A DNA stretch of 64,000 nt from Silicimonas sp. (GTDB taxonomy: Bacteria > Pseudomonadota > Alphaproteobacteria > Rhodobacterales > Rhodobacteraceae). The translations under genes were made by a program, and so were the position numbers. How positions within the stretch are numbered: the stretch's first letter is position 1; every line of letters starts with the position of its first letter. The notes under the pieces were generated by a model that saw only the letters and a list, made by a program, of their open reading frames with translations, was not told where the DNA came from and ran no database searches. Positions 43,779 through 52,639 of the stretch are shown one piece after another. Where the stretch lies: contig JAJEFO010000061.1 in NCBI GenBank assembly GCA_022820365.1, forward strand, positions 1-64,000, in the 5' to 3' direction.

Positions 43779-44462
43779 TCAGTCCTCGAAAAATTCCGCG
43801 TGCGATTTGCGGATTCCTGCAATGACATCGTCGAGCCTGGACAAGTGTGCCTTGATCGCATCGATCAACTCGTCCTCATCGCGTCTGCGGAGTGAATCCG
43901 CGATCAGCGTGTGGTCCTCGAGGAGCTCCTCCATCGTCGCCGGTTCGGAAAGGCTCAGGACACAGATGCGATCAACTGCCGCCTTGTTTTCGGCAATGGT
44001 GCCAATCATCAAGGCGCTGTCGCCGGCATCGCAAAGGTGCTGGTGGAAGTCGTAGTCCAGTGCATGGAATCGCTCCACGTCGCGCCGTTCTATCGCCGCC
44101 TGCTGATCTTCCAGATCCTTTCTTAACCGCTCGTGGTGCAACGGAGCGGCCGACCTGCAGGCCCGCCGCAGGATTTCGCATTCCACGGCCATGCGGATGA
44201 ACCGCGCACGCTTGATCTTCTCAGAGGAAAACTGCCGAACTACGGTCGCCTTTTGCGGGCGAACCAGCAACAGGTCCAGATTCGCCAAGCGGATGAACGC
44301 TTCGCGCACCGGTTGGCGGGACACGTCGAACTGCCCCGCAACCTCGATCTCGCTGATCCGGGTCCCTGGCAGGAGCCGCAACGACACGATCTCGCCGTGC
44401 AGGTAGTCGAATACATCGTCGGCGTTCGTCCTGCGGTCAACTCTTGCCAATGACTGCGCCAT
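43779..44462 (-). CDS. GntR-family regulator with FCD domain
   Basis: This 227-residue regulator has an N-terminal winged helix (about 10-75, EVAGQFDVSRQPVREAFIRL) and an FCD ligand-binding domain. The domain's metal motif Asp-x-x-x-His is seen at D136 and H140 (LDYDFHQHL). Members often control sugar-acid and organic-acid catabolism and bind TnGTnnnACnA-like operators. The start at 44462 (MAQSLARV) follows AAGGAAG. It is not adjacent to an obvious target, but a palindrome fitting this class lies at 50452-50465. Confidence 0.88.
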   Translation of the reverse strand: MAQSLARVDRRTNADDVFDYLHGEIVSLRLLPGTRISEIEVAGQFDVSRQPVREAFIRLANLDLLLVRPQKATVVRQFSSEKIKRARFIRMAVECEILRRACRSAAPLHHERLRKDLEDQQAAIERRDVERFHALDYDFHQHLCDAGDSALMIGTIAENKAAVDRICVLSLSEPATMEELLEDHTLIADSLRRRDEDELIDAIKAHLSRLDDVIAGIRKSHAEFFED

Positions 44463-44940
44463 AGAGACTTCCTTGTGCCCATGCGTCACTACCATACCAG
44501 ATCGCGCAACAAAAGCCGATACAGATCCGGCATTGCGTTAAAGAAAGTCTGGAAGGCAATTTGTGAGAGTCGACACTTCCCTCCAACGCTCGTTCCTGCG
44601 TTGCAGACACTAGTCCCGAACTGCCGTCCCTTTCGATCCTCGACGACAGCGCTTGCCTCGATGTCGTTCCAACGCCTCGCCGTGGCGGGCAAGTGCCTGG
44701 AAGCTGCGCTGGCCAAGTGTCTTGAAGGGCCCGTCAGGGGATAGACATGCCAGCGCCGCGTCAACCCTTTCCGCCGCGGACCTCACAGTGCTTGCCCCGC
44801 GGACTTGCCTCGACATGAGAGACTGCCCACGACGTTCAACGCCGGAAACCGGGCTTGGTTGCACGCACCGCCGAAGTCGCTTGGAGTGAAGTCCGACCTG
44901 CAACCCCGGCACATTGCATTCCCAACCCGTTTCGCCAAAG
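44463..44940. other. Intergenic region upstream of the Anbu operon
   Basis: These 478 bases separate the divergent GntR-type gene and the ATP-grasp gene and must hold the Anbu operon promoter. No clear -10/-35 pair or operator stood out, and frames here give no recognisable product. Confidence 0.45.
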
Positions 44941-46380
44941 ATGGCGGCCAGCATGGACAAGGAAGATATCCCTTTCGACGAAATGTTCATGGCCGGCGGC
45001 GGCATCCGTTGGCCCTATTCGGGCTATCATCAATGGCTGGAAGACCAGCACGTCCGACGCCTTCAGCAGAAGTCCTCAGAAGCCGATGCGCTGTTCCGAA
45101 GCGTCGGCGTCACGTTCAACGTCTACGGCAACAAGGACGCCGACGAACGGCTGATTCCATTCGACATCGTTCCGAGAATCATTTCGGCGGCCGAGTGGTC
45201 AAAGCTGACTCGCGGAATCGAACAACGGATCAGGGCTATCAATGCATTCCTGCACGACATCTACCATCGGCAGGAAATCATCCGGGCCGGTACGTTGCCT
45301 GCAAATCTCCTCACCGGCAATTCAGCCTTCTTGCCGCAGATGATCGGAGTCACGCCGCCCGGCAACGTCTATACGCACATCGTCGGGACCGACATCATTC
45401 GAACGGGCGAAAATGAATTCCTCGTTCTTGAGGACAACGCCCGGACGCCCTCAGGCGTCTCCTACATGCTGCAGAACCGGGAAACGATGCTGCAGATGTT
45501 TCCTGACCTGTTTTCAGCCGTAAGCGTGCGGCCGGTCAGCGATTACCCAAGATTCCTTCGCAGGTGCCTGTCCGATTGCCCGCCTCCGCGTTGCGAAGGC
45601 AGGCCGGTCATAGGAGTGTTGACGCCAGGCATTCATAATTCTGCCTACTTCGAACACGCCTTTCTTGCTGACCAGATGGGAACAGAACTCGTCGAAGGCC
45701 ATGACCTCCGCGTTGTCGGCGGGCGCATCGCCATGCGGACGATTCGCGGCTACGTGCCCGTAGATGTCTTGTACCGCCGTGTAGACGACGACTTTCTTGA
45801 TCCCTTGAACTTCCGACCTGATTCCCTGCTCGGCGTTCCGGGTATCCTGGACGTCTACCGCGCCGGCGGCGTGACATTGGTGAATGCCCCAGGCACTGGA
45901 ATTGCCGACGACAAGGCCATTTATTCATACATCCCGGACATCATCCGGTTCTACACCGGCGAAGCTCCGCTCTTGGGCAACGTGCCGACCTGGCGCTGTT
46001 CGGAACCGGACCATCTGGCCTACGCGCTCGAAAATCTCTCTGAACTGGTCGTGAAGGAAATACACGGATCGGGCGGCTATGGAATGCTCGTCGGCCCTGC
46101 CGCCAGCAAGCAGGAGCTCGAGGATTTCAGGCAGCTCCTGTCTTCCCGGCCTGACAACTACATCGCGCAACCGACCATGTGCCTTTCGACAGTACCGATC
46201 TTCGCCCGAAGCGGGCTTGCACCCAGGCATGTCGATCTTCGACCCTTCGTCCTGGTTTCTCCCGACAGGATACATATCTCGCCAGGCGGGCTCACGCGTG
46301 TTGCGCTCAAGGAAGGCTCTCTGGTCGTCAATTCGAGCCAGGGCGGCGGGACAAAAGACACCTGGGTACTGGAGGATTGA
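44941..46380 (+). CDS. Circularly permuted ATP-grasp protein (Anbu operon)
   Basis: The protein of about 479 residues belongs to the circularly permuted ATP-grasp type 2 family, predicted to ligate amine and carboxylate groups in peptide-like products. Typical segments are LIPFDIVPRIISAAEWSKL, FLHDIYH, VLEDNARTPSGVSYM (with the ATP-binding E-D-N), and VKEIHGSGGYGMLVG. The following alpha-E gene starts two bases after its stop. Starts at 44941 or 44953 are both possible. It is the first gene of a four-gene set that recurs with Anbu proteases in many bacteria. Confidence 0.9.
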   Translation: MAASMDKEDIPFDEMFMAGGGIRWPYSGYHQWLEDQHVRRLQQKSSEADALFRSVGVTFNVYGNKDADERLIPFDIVPRIISAAEWSKLTRGIEQRIRAINAFLHDIYHRQEIIRAGTLPANLLTGNSAFLPQMIGVTPPGNVYTHIVGTDIIRTGENEFLVLEDNARTPSGVSYMLQNRETMLQMFPDLFSAVSVRPVSDYPRFLRRCLSDCPPPRCEGRPVIGVLTPGIHNSAYFEHAFLADQMGTELVEGHDLRVVGGRIAMRTIRGYVPVDVLYRRVDDDFLDPLNFRPDSLLGVPGILDVYRAGGVTLVNAPGTGIADDKAIYSYIPDIIRFYTGEAPLLGNVPTWRCSEPDHLAYALENLSELVVKEIHGSGGYGMLVGPAASKQELEDFRQLLSSRPDNYIAQPTMCLSTVPIFARSGLAPRHVDLRPFVLVSPDRIHISPGGLTRVALKEGSLVVNSSQGGGTKDTWVLED

Positions 46381-46381
46381 C

Positions 46382-47332
46382 ATGGTCCTGGGTCGAACCG
46401 CTGACGGTCTCTTCTGGATGTTTCGCTACCTGGAGCGAAGCGAAAACACTGCCAGGCTGGTCGGGGCCGGTCTGCGGATAGCCCTTACCCGCTCTCGGTC
46501 CGGTGCCGAAGAATGGTCTTCAATCATAAGCACCGCCGGTGCGACAGACGCGTTTCTTGCACGACATCAGGGCTATGAATTCGACGGCGTTGTTGACTTC
46601 ATGCTCCGGGACCGGAGCAATCCGTCAAGCGTCATGTCACTGATCGAAGCGGCCCGGAACAATGCAAGGGCCGTTCGAACCGCTCTGACGAGCGAGGTGT
46701 GGGAAGCCACGAACGAAACCTGGATGTCGCTTCGGAGCGCCTTGAAAACGCCCGTAACGCACCACGGACTGCCTGACGTCCTGAGCCTGATACGCCAGCA
46801 GAGCGCCTATGTGAGAGGCGCCCTGCACGGCACGATGCTCAGGAACGAGATGTTCAATTTCGCCAGGTTGGGCACGTTCCTTGAACGTGCCGACAACACC
46901 GCCAGAATCCTCGACGTGAAATACTATGTCCTGCTGCCGTCCGTCGTTCACGTCGGTGCACCCATCGACAACGTTCAATGGGAAACGATTCTTCGGTCCG
47001 TTTCTGCCGAACATTCCTATGACTGGCTGAGCGAAGGCGATCCCGATCCGGCTGGAATTGCGAGATTCCTGATTGTCGACGGACGCATGCCGCGGTCGAT
47101 GGCATTCTGCTGCAACCAGATCCTGGAAAACCTTCGCCACCTTGAATCAGACCTGCCGAACCCTGCCCCGAGCCCAAGCCTGACCCTGGCGGAAGAACTC
47201 ACCAGCAGCCTGCGAAGCCGCGACATCAACGAAGTTCTCGAAGAAGGGTTGCATGAGTTCATTCAGGAATTCATCTCCAGGCTGGGCAATCTGGGCGGCC
47301 AAATCGAAACCGATTACCGGTTTCACGCGTGA
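46382..47332 (+). CDS. Alpha-E domain protein (DUF403)
   Basis: This 316-residue, almost wholly alpha-helical protein matches the alpha-E (DUF403) family. The opening ADGLFWMFRYLERSENTARL is diagnostic, and a similar FARLGTFLERADNTARILDV segment appears in the middle. The repeated (L/Y)ER-x(1-2)-(E/D)NTAR motif gave the family its name. The biochemical role is unknown; it always accompanies the permuted ATP-grasp protein and may be a partner or second catalytic unit of the ligase. Start and stop are tightly packed with its neighbours. Confidence 0.9.
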   Translation: MVLGRTADGLFWMFRYLERSENTARLVGAGLRIALTRSRSGAEEWSSIISTAGATDAFLARHQGYEFDGVVDFMLRDRSNPSSVMSLIEAARNNARAVRTALTSEVWEATNETWMSLRSALKTPVTHHGLPDVLSLIRQQSAYVRGALHGTMLRNEMFNFARLGTFLERADNTARILDVKYYVLLPSVVHVGAPIDNVQWETILRSVSAEHSYDWLSEGDPDPAGIARFLIVDGRMPRSMAFCCNQILENLRHLESDLPNPAPSPSLTLAEELTSSLRSRDINEVLEEGLHEFIQEFISRLGNLGGQIETDYRFHA

Positions 47333-47353
47333 ATTCGGTTCGGAGCCCGTCGC

Positions 47354-48175
47354 ATGCTGCTCAAGATCTCCCACAAGACGTCATATCAATATGATCAGCC
47401 AATCCACGTTGGCCTCTTTCAGCTTCGGCTGCATCCGAAGAGCGGCCGGGGGCAAGACGTCCGATCCTGGTCCACGCAAATCGAAGGTGGCGTAAGGGAG
47501 GTCACCTTCACGGACCAGTTCCACAATCAGGTTGATCTTGTCAGCGCTCATGCCGACACGAATGAAGTTGTCGTTACCTGTGACGGCGAGGTCGAGCTCA
47601 CTGATTCCAGTGGAGTTTTCGGAGCCCATCGCGGAAACGTTCCCTTGTGGCTGTATCTGCGGGCGACGGAAACAACCACGCCCGGTACTGGAATTCGCCA
47701 ATTGACCGAGGACTTTGCCGCTGAGTGGCGAAAGGGTTCCACTGACAGCGACGACATCAGGTTACTGCATGCGCTGTCGGCCCAAGTCCTGTCCAAGATG
47801 TCTTACGAGCCAGGCACGACCGACACGACAACCGGCGCCGAAGACGCCCTGGTCGCCGGAAGGGGCGTGTGCCAGGATCACACGCATGTATTTCTGGCCG
47901 CATCCAGGTGCCTTGGTTTCCCCGCCCGCTACGTGAGCGGATACCTCGAATCCGGCGACAGCGGCAGCGAACAGGCGGGACATGCCTGGGCCGAGGTTCA
48001 TGTCGATGGATTGGGCTGGGTCGGGTTCGACGTATCGAACGGGATTTCTCCAGACGACCGGTACGTGAGGGTTGCAACGGGGCTTGACTATCAGGACGCC
48101 GCGCCCGTCCGGGGAATGCGATCAGGAGATGCGGTTGAATCGATGCAGGTTTCGTTGCAGGTGACCCAGCAATGA
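47354..48175 (+). CDS. Transglutaminase-like cysteine peptidase (Anbu operon)
   Basis: The 273-residue protein has an N-terminal beta-rich transglutaminase-N domain (opening LKISHKTSYQYDQPI) and a transglutaminase core with a complete Cys-His-Asp triad: C173 (GVCQDHTH), H210 (GHAWAEV) and D226 (FDVSNG). Members act as peptidases, amidases or crosslinking enzymes. In this operon it may remove or add the peptide moiety formed by the ATP-grasp ligase. No signal peptide is present, so it is cytoplasmic. Confidence 0.92.
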   Translation: MLLKISHKTSYQYDQPIHVGLFQLRLHPKSGRGQDVRSWSTQIEGGVREVTFTDQFHNQVDLVSAHADTNEVVVTCDGEVELTDSSGVFGAHRGNVPLWLYLRATETTTPGTGIRQLTEDFAAEWRKGSTDSDDIRLLHALSAQVLSKMSYEPGTTDTTTGAEDALVAGRGVCQDHTHVFLAASRCLGFPARYVSGYLESGDSGSEQAGHAWAEVHVDGLGWVGFDVSNGISPDDRYVRVATGLDYQDAAPVRGMRSGDAVESMQVSLQVTQQ

Positions 48176-48230
48176 CTTCGTCTGGGCAAAGCGGCTTCCA
48201 GGCCTGGTCCGGACGGCAGGGACTCCCCGG

Positions 48231-48968
48231 ATGACCTATTGCGTCGGCATGCGGCTCAATCGAGGGCTGGTGTTCATGTCGGACACCCGAACCAACGCAG
48301 GCATCGACAACGTCTCTGTTCACAAGAAGCTCTTTCGCTGGGACGTGCCTCGAGAAAGGGTTCTGACGGTGATGACGGCGGGGAATCTTGCAACCACGCA
48401 AACGGTCATCAACCTCATTGAGGAACAGGCGCAGTCGGGCGACGGCAGCCTGTCCATTCTCAATGCGCCGTCGATGTTCCGGGTTGCCCGGTTGATCGGA
48501 AAGATCCTGCGCGACACGATCCATGAAATCGGTCCTGAAGGGAACAAAGAGTCGTCAGCATTTCGGGCGAGCATAGTCGTGGGCGGCCAGATTCGGGGCG
48601 AGCCCCCGAGAATGTTCATGATCTACCCGGAAGGCAACTTCGTTGAATCCGGTCCAGACACGCCTTACTTCCAGCTTGGCGATGCCAAGTACGGAAAGCC
48701 GATCTTGGCAAGGGCCTATCGTCCAGATTTGTCCTTTGAACATGCGATCAAGCTTCTCATTGTTTCGTTCGATTCAACCATCAAATCAAACCTGTCAGTC
48801 GGGCTTCCACTCGACCTCAGCGTCTATGAGGCAGAATCGCTGGTCCCCGGGCCGACGCGCCGATTTGCGGAGAGCGACCCTTACTACCGGACCATTTCGA
48901 AGGGGTGGGGCCAGGCCATTCAATTGGCCTTCGATGCGCTCCCTGACTTTTCGTTTGAGGACAGTTGA
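48231..48968 (+). CDS. anbu: Anbu, ancestral proteasome-like peptidase
   Basis: This 245-residue Ntn-hydrolase belongs to the Anbu (proteasome-type protease) family. After Met removal Thr becomes residue 1 (MTYCVGMRLN). The acidic partner Asp is at mature position 17 (FMSDTRTNAG) and lysines at 31-32 (HKKLF) stand where the proteasome has K33. Family members self-assemble into rings or open helical lock-washers; their natural substrates are unknown. The gene lies 55 bases after the transglutaminase gene and is last in the operon. No regulatory ATPase gene is adjacent. Confidence 0.93.
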   Translation: MTYCVGMRLNRGLVFMSDTRTNAGIDNVSVHKKLFRWDVPRERVLTVMTAGNLATTQTVINLIEEQAQSGDGSLSILNAPSMFRVARLIGKILRDTIHEIGPEGNKESSAFRASIVVGGQIRGEPPRMFMIYPEGNFVESGPDTPYFQLGDAKYGKPILARAYRPDLSFEHAIKLLIVSFDSTIKSNLSVGLPLDLSVYEAESLVPGPTRRFAESDPYYRTISKGWGQAIQLAFDALPDFSFEDS

Positions 48969-49150
48969 CTGCCGTTCAATCTGAGAGGCAGCGTCCGCAG
49001 CCCTGCAGCAGAAGGTCCGCCACTCGATCTCTTCGCCGTCTCGATCGATCACACAGGCATGATGGCTCAGCGGTCAGTTGCCGCCAGAACAGGCTTCAAT
49101 TCCTCAAGCACGATATCTGCCGCCATGATGGCAACTGTCGGTGCAGAAAA

Positions 49151-50401
49151 CTACCATCGCGGCACCTTTCCGACGTAGTCGGGAATGTACCGGAGGATTT
49201 CCTCCGTGTCGTCCCGATCCTTCACGGAATTCTCCCGATAGAGTGCATGCAGTTGCTGCAGCGCCTCGCGATCCAGCGAAACGCCGAGGCCCGGCCCGCG
49301 CGGAACCGCGAGCCGCCCGTCCCTGAATTCAAACCTCTCCCCTTCAACCACGTCATGGCCGGTCCACGGATAATGTGTGTCGCAGTCATGGGACAGGTTT
49401 GGCGTGGCCGAGGCGACGTGAAGCATGGCGGCAAGGCTGATCCCCAGATGCGTGTTCGAGTGCATCGACACGCCCATTTCGGCAGCCGCGCACATCCGGC
49501 CCAGAGTCACGGCCCCTGTCGCGCCACGCCAGTAGTGATGGTCCGAGAGCACGATCTGCACCGCGCCCTTCCGGTGCGCCTCGAAGACCTGCTCGAACTC
49601 CACCACCACCAGGTTGGTCGCGAGCGGCATGTCCGTCTGTGCCGCAAGCTCCGCCATGGCGTCCATGCCTCGCACCGGATCCTCAAGATATTCCAGGATG
49701 CCGCCCAGGGTTTTGCAGATCCCTGCAGCCGTCTCGACCCGCCACGCCCCCATCGGGTCGATGCGAAGGGCGTGATCCGGGAACCGCTCTCGCAGCTTCA
49801 GCATGGTCTCGATCTCAAGCTCCGGTTCCAGCACGCCGCCCTTCAGCTTCAGCGACTTGAACCCGTGCTCTCCCGCGAGTGCCTCGGCTTCCTCGACGAG
49901 CGCGTTCGGGGACATGACCTCACCGAAGAGATCATCACCGAACTGATCCGAGGGCTTGGCAAACTTGAAGAACAGATAACCCGCAAACCCGACCTCGTCG
50001 CGCACGGCTCCGCCGAGCAGGTCGCAGACCGGTCGACCGAGTGCTCTGCCTTGCAAGTCCAGACAAGCTATCTCGAACGCGCCATAGATGACGTCGACCG
50101 CCTTGTGGTCCGTGAGCATGGTCGGGCCGTTGATCCCGCCTGCATCCGGCAGCGCATCCGACACCCGGCGCGCCAAGTCGTTGAGGTTGAACGGGTCCAG
50201 GCCTGTCAGCGCATCCGCCGCCTGCTGCAAGCCAAAGAGGCAACGCGCCTGCCCGTATGTTTCCGAAACCCCGACCAAGCCGTCATCTGTCTCGATCTCG
50301 ATGATCGAGCGAAGGAAGTACGCCCCATGGACGCCCTTAGTGTTCAGAAGCGGCACGTCAGGCACTGCTATCGGCGTGATCCGCACCGTCGCTACACGCA
50401 T
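49151..50401 (-). CDS. Glucarate-dehydratase-like enolase-superfamily protein
   Basis: The 416-residue protein fits the mandelate racemase/glucarate dehydratase group, which removes a proton alpha to a carboxylate and dehydrates acid sugars. Catalytic features are the KLKG lysines (about 185-187), metal ligands D215, E240 and N263, and an Asp-His pair (D287; H314 in SMHSNTH). The segment written LDPNGAW in glucarate dehydratase reads IDPMGAW here, so Asn is replaced by Met-217 and the substrate may differ. The ATG has GGAGG upstream. It diverges from the ABC-importer operon. Confidence 0.85.
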   Translation of the reverse strand: MRVATVRITPIAVPDVPLLNTKGVHGAYFLRSIIEIETDDGLVGVSETYGQARCLFGLQQAADALTGLDPFNLNDLARRVSDALPDAGGINGPTMLTDHKAVDVIYGAFEIACLDLQGRALGRPVCDLLGGAVRDEVGFAGYLFFKFAKPSDQFGDDLFGEVMSPNALVEEAEALAGEHGFKSLKLKGGVLEPELEIETMLKLRERFPDHALRIDPMGAWRVETAAGICKTLGGILEYLEDPVRGMDAMAELAAQTDMPLATNLVVVEFEQVFEAHRKGAVQIVLSDHHYWRGATGAVTLGRMCAAAEMGVSMHSNTHLGISLAAMLHVASATPNLSHDCDTHYPWTGHDVVEGERFEFRDGRLAVPRGPGLGVSLDREALQQLHALYRENSVKDRDDTEEILRYIPDYVGKVPRW

Positions 50402-50451
50402 GTCCTGCCTCCGCAAAATCTACCTATTGTCCTTTCCGCCGAATCAGGCAT

Positions 50452-50465
50452 ACTTGTATACAAGT
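50452..50465. promoter_or_regulatory. Perfect 14-bp palindromic operator candidate
   Basis: ACTTGTATACAAGT is a perfect palindrome in the 124-base region between the dehydratase-like gene and the divergent ABC operon. It contains TTGTATACAA, which fits the TnGT...ACnA pattern of GntR-family regulators of the FadR/FCD type. One protein bound here could control both transcription units. Confidence 0.6.
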
Positions 50466-50525
50466 TTGCGAAGCAGGCGACGTCAACGATAGATTGCACG
50501 CGCCTCATGCCGACCAGGGGGATGG

Positions 50526-51620
50526 ATGTCAGCAGTCGTCCTGAAGGACATCTACAAGCGCTTCGGCGCCATTCAGGTCGTTCATGGAATCAACCTGGAG
50601 GTTGCCGCGCACGAATTCGTCGTGCTTGTCGGCCCCTCCGGCTGTGGAAAATCCACCACGCTCAGAATGATCGCCGGACTGGAGGAAATCTCCGAAGGCA
50701 CCCTGACCATCGACGACCGGATGATGAACCGCATCGCTCCAAAGGACCGCGACTGTGCGATGGTGTTCCAGAACTATGCGCTCTACCCGCATCTCAACGT
50801 CGCCGAAAACATCGCCTTCGGTCTGCGCATCCGGCGCGTGAAAAAGGACGTGATCGCCAGTTCGATCATGGAAGTCGCCGAAATCCTCGGACTCACGGAA
50901 TTTCTCGACCGTCGTCCCGCCGATCTTTCCGGCGGTCAGCGTCAGCGGGTCGCGATGGGACGCGCCATCGTGCGCCACCCGAAAGTGTTCCTGTTCGACG
51001 AGCCGCTCAGCAACCTCGACGCCAAGCTCCGCGCTCAGATGCGCGCCGAGATCCGGCGCCTGCACAACCGCCTCGGCGTCACGTCGATCTACGTCACCCA
51101 TGACCAGGTCGAGGCGATGACGCTGGCGGACCGGATCGTGGTCATGAACGACGGGCGAATCGAGCAGATCGGCACACCGATGGACCTGTTCATGAATCCG
51201 GTCAGCACTTTCGTTGCGGGCTTCATCGGTTCGCCGCCCATGAACCAGTTCAAGGGAACCCTCGCAAACGACGCCGAGGGCGCTTCCGTTACGATCGGCG
51301 GTGCCAGGATCTCGCTTCCCGACACTGTCCCAAGCGACCCGGGCCGCGAGGTGATCATCGGCATCCGCCCCGAATACGTCTCGCTCGCCTCCGGAGAGGC
51401 CACCTCGCCCGTCGCGATCAAGCTCGACCTCGTCGAGCCCCTTGGATCCGAAGCGCTGCTCCACGCGACGATCGGAGAGGATCCGTTCATCATCAAGGCA
51501 GAGACGTTCGGCGACGTGAGCCATCTCTCGGGCTTGACCGAAGTGCACGTCCCGGCAGCGATGGTGAAGGTCTTCGACGCCGAGAACGGTCACGTCCTCA
51601 ACCGAGAGCCGACGCGATGA
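50526..51620 (+). CDS. Sugar ABC transporter ATPase (UgpC/MsmK type)
   Basis: This 364-residue ABC ATPase has Walker [10 protein letters not shown], signature [15 protein letters not shown] and Walker [15 protein letters not shown]-terminal TOBE/OB regulatory domain (about 240-364) is typical of the CUT1 carbohydrate importers (MalK/UgpC/MsmK). It powers the two permeases encoded next. The ATG at 50526 follows AGGGGG; an in-context ATG four bases earlier is out of frame. Confidence 0.94.
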   Translation: MSAVVLKDIYKRFGAIQVVHGINLEVAAHEFVVLVGPSGCGKSTTLRMIAGLEEISEGTLTIDDRMMNRIAPKDRDCAMVFQNYALYPHLNVAENIAFGLRIRRVKKDVIASSIMEVAEILGLTEFLDRRPADLSGGQRQRVAMGRAIVRHPKVFLFDEPLSNLDAKLRAQMRAEIRRLHNRLGVTSIYVTHDQVEAMTLADRIVVMNDGRIEQIGTPMDLFMNPVSTFVAGFIGSPPMNQFKGTLANDAEGASVTIGGARISLPDTVPSDPGREVIIGIRPEYVSLASGEATSPVAIKLDLVEPLGSEALLHATIGEDPFIIKAETFGDVSHLSGLTEVHVPAAMVKVFDAENGHVLNREPTR

Positions 51621-51630
51621 GGTTCGCGCT

Positions 51631-52626
51631 ATGACCGACCTGCCCGCATCCTCGGCCGGTTCGACCACCGGTGTCGGCGAAACGGCCACCCACGCCGCCG
51701 CGAAACCCATGCGCGAACGGCTGGTCTGGCTGATCGATCACTTCAAGCGCGAATGGCAGATCTACGTGATGCTCGCACCGATGATCATCTGGTTCCTGCT
51801 ATTCCTCTACAAGCCGATGTACGGGCTGCAGATCGCGTTCAAGGACTATTCCATCTTCTGGGGCATCGTCGAGAGCCCTTGGGTCGGCTGGGAGCATTTC
51901 GAGACGCTGTTCAACAATTCTCAGTTCATCAGAGCCGTCAAGAACACTGTCATCATCAGCGCGCTCAGCCTCATCTTCGGTTTCCCGGTACCGATCATCC
52001 TCGCATTGATGTTCAACGAGATCCTGCACGCACTCTACAGGCGCACCTGCCAGACCATCGTCTACCTGCCGCACTTCATCTCGACCGTGATCATCGCCGG
52101 GATCGTCATCACGGCATTTTCGCCGAGCGCAGGAATCGTCAACACGTTCATCGGCTGGATCGGCATCGAACCGGTCTATTTCCTGACCAAGCCGGAGTGG
52201 TTCCGACCGATCTTCATCGGCTCCGGCATCTGGCAGGAAGCCGGATTCAGCTCCATCATCTTCCTCGCGGCCATCGCAGGCGTGAACCCCTCGCTCTACG
52301 AGAGCGCGGTCGTCGATGGCGCAAGCCGCTGGCAGATGATGTGGAAGATCACCATTCCCTCGATCATGCCGACGATCATCATCATGCTGATCATCCGGAT
52401 CGGCAACCTGATGGAAGTGGGCTTCGAGCTGATCATCCTGCTCTACCAGCCCGCGACCTACCAGACGGCAGACGTCATCAACACCTTCATCTACCGCCAG
52501 GGCCTGCAAAGCGGCCAATACGACCTGGCCGCCGCCGCCGGCCTCTTCAACGCCGTCGTCGCCTTTGTCCTCGTGATGACCGCAAACTCCATTTCCAAGC
52601 GCGTGTCGCGCACGTCGCTGTGGTGA
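51631..52626 (+). CDS. Sugar ABC transporter permease (LplB type)
   Basis: This 331-residue inner-membrane protein has six predicted segments after an unusual hydrophilic N-terminus of about 35 residues. The LplB-like opening MLAPMIIWFLLFLYKPMYG is followed later by the EAA-loop contacting the ATPase (YESAVVDGASRWQMMWKITI). LplB/LplC permeases import oligosaccharides, many of them uronic-acid-containing, in Gram-positive and marine bacteria. It is in the same operon, ten bases after the ATPase gene. Confidence 0.92.
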   Translation: MTDLPASSAGSTTGVGETATHAAAKPMRERLVWLIDHFKREWQIYVMLAPMIIWFLLFLYKPMYGLQIAFKDYSIFWGIVESPWVGWEHFETLFNNSQFIRAVKNTVIISALSLIFGFPVPIILALMFNEILHALYRRTCQTIVYLPHFISTVIIAGIVITAFSPSAGIVNTFIGWIGIEPVYFLTKPEWFRPIFIGSGIWQEAGFSSIIFLAAIAGVNPSLYESAVVDGASRWQMMWKITIPSIMPTIIIMLIIRIGNLMEVGFELIILLYQPATYQTADVINTFIYRQGLQSGQYDLAAAAGLFNAVVAFVLVMTANSISKRVSRTSLW

Positions 52627-52639
52627 GGGAGGAGACGGC

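Noticed and set aside
48965-51103. 712-codon plus-strand frame
   Set aside because: It is antisense to the dehydratase-like gene and out of frame with the ABC ATPase gene; no domain is recognisable.
50529-51710. 393-codon minus-strand frame
   Set aside because: It is a His/Asp-rich shadow of the ABC ATPase gene.
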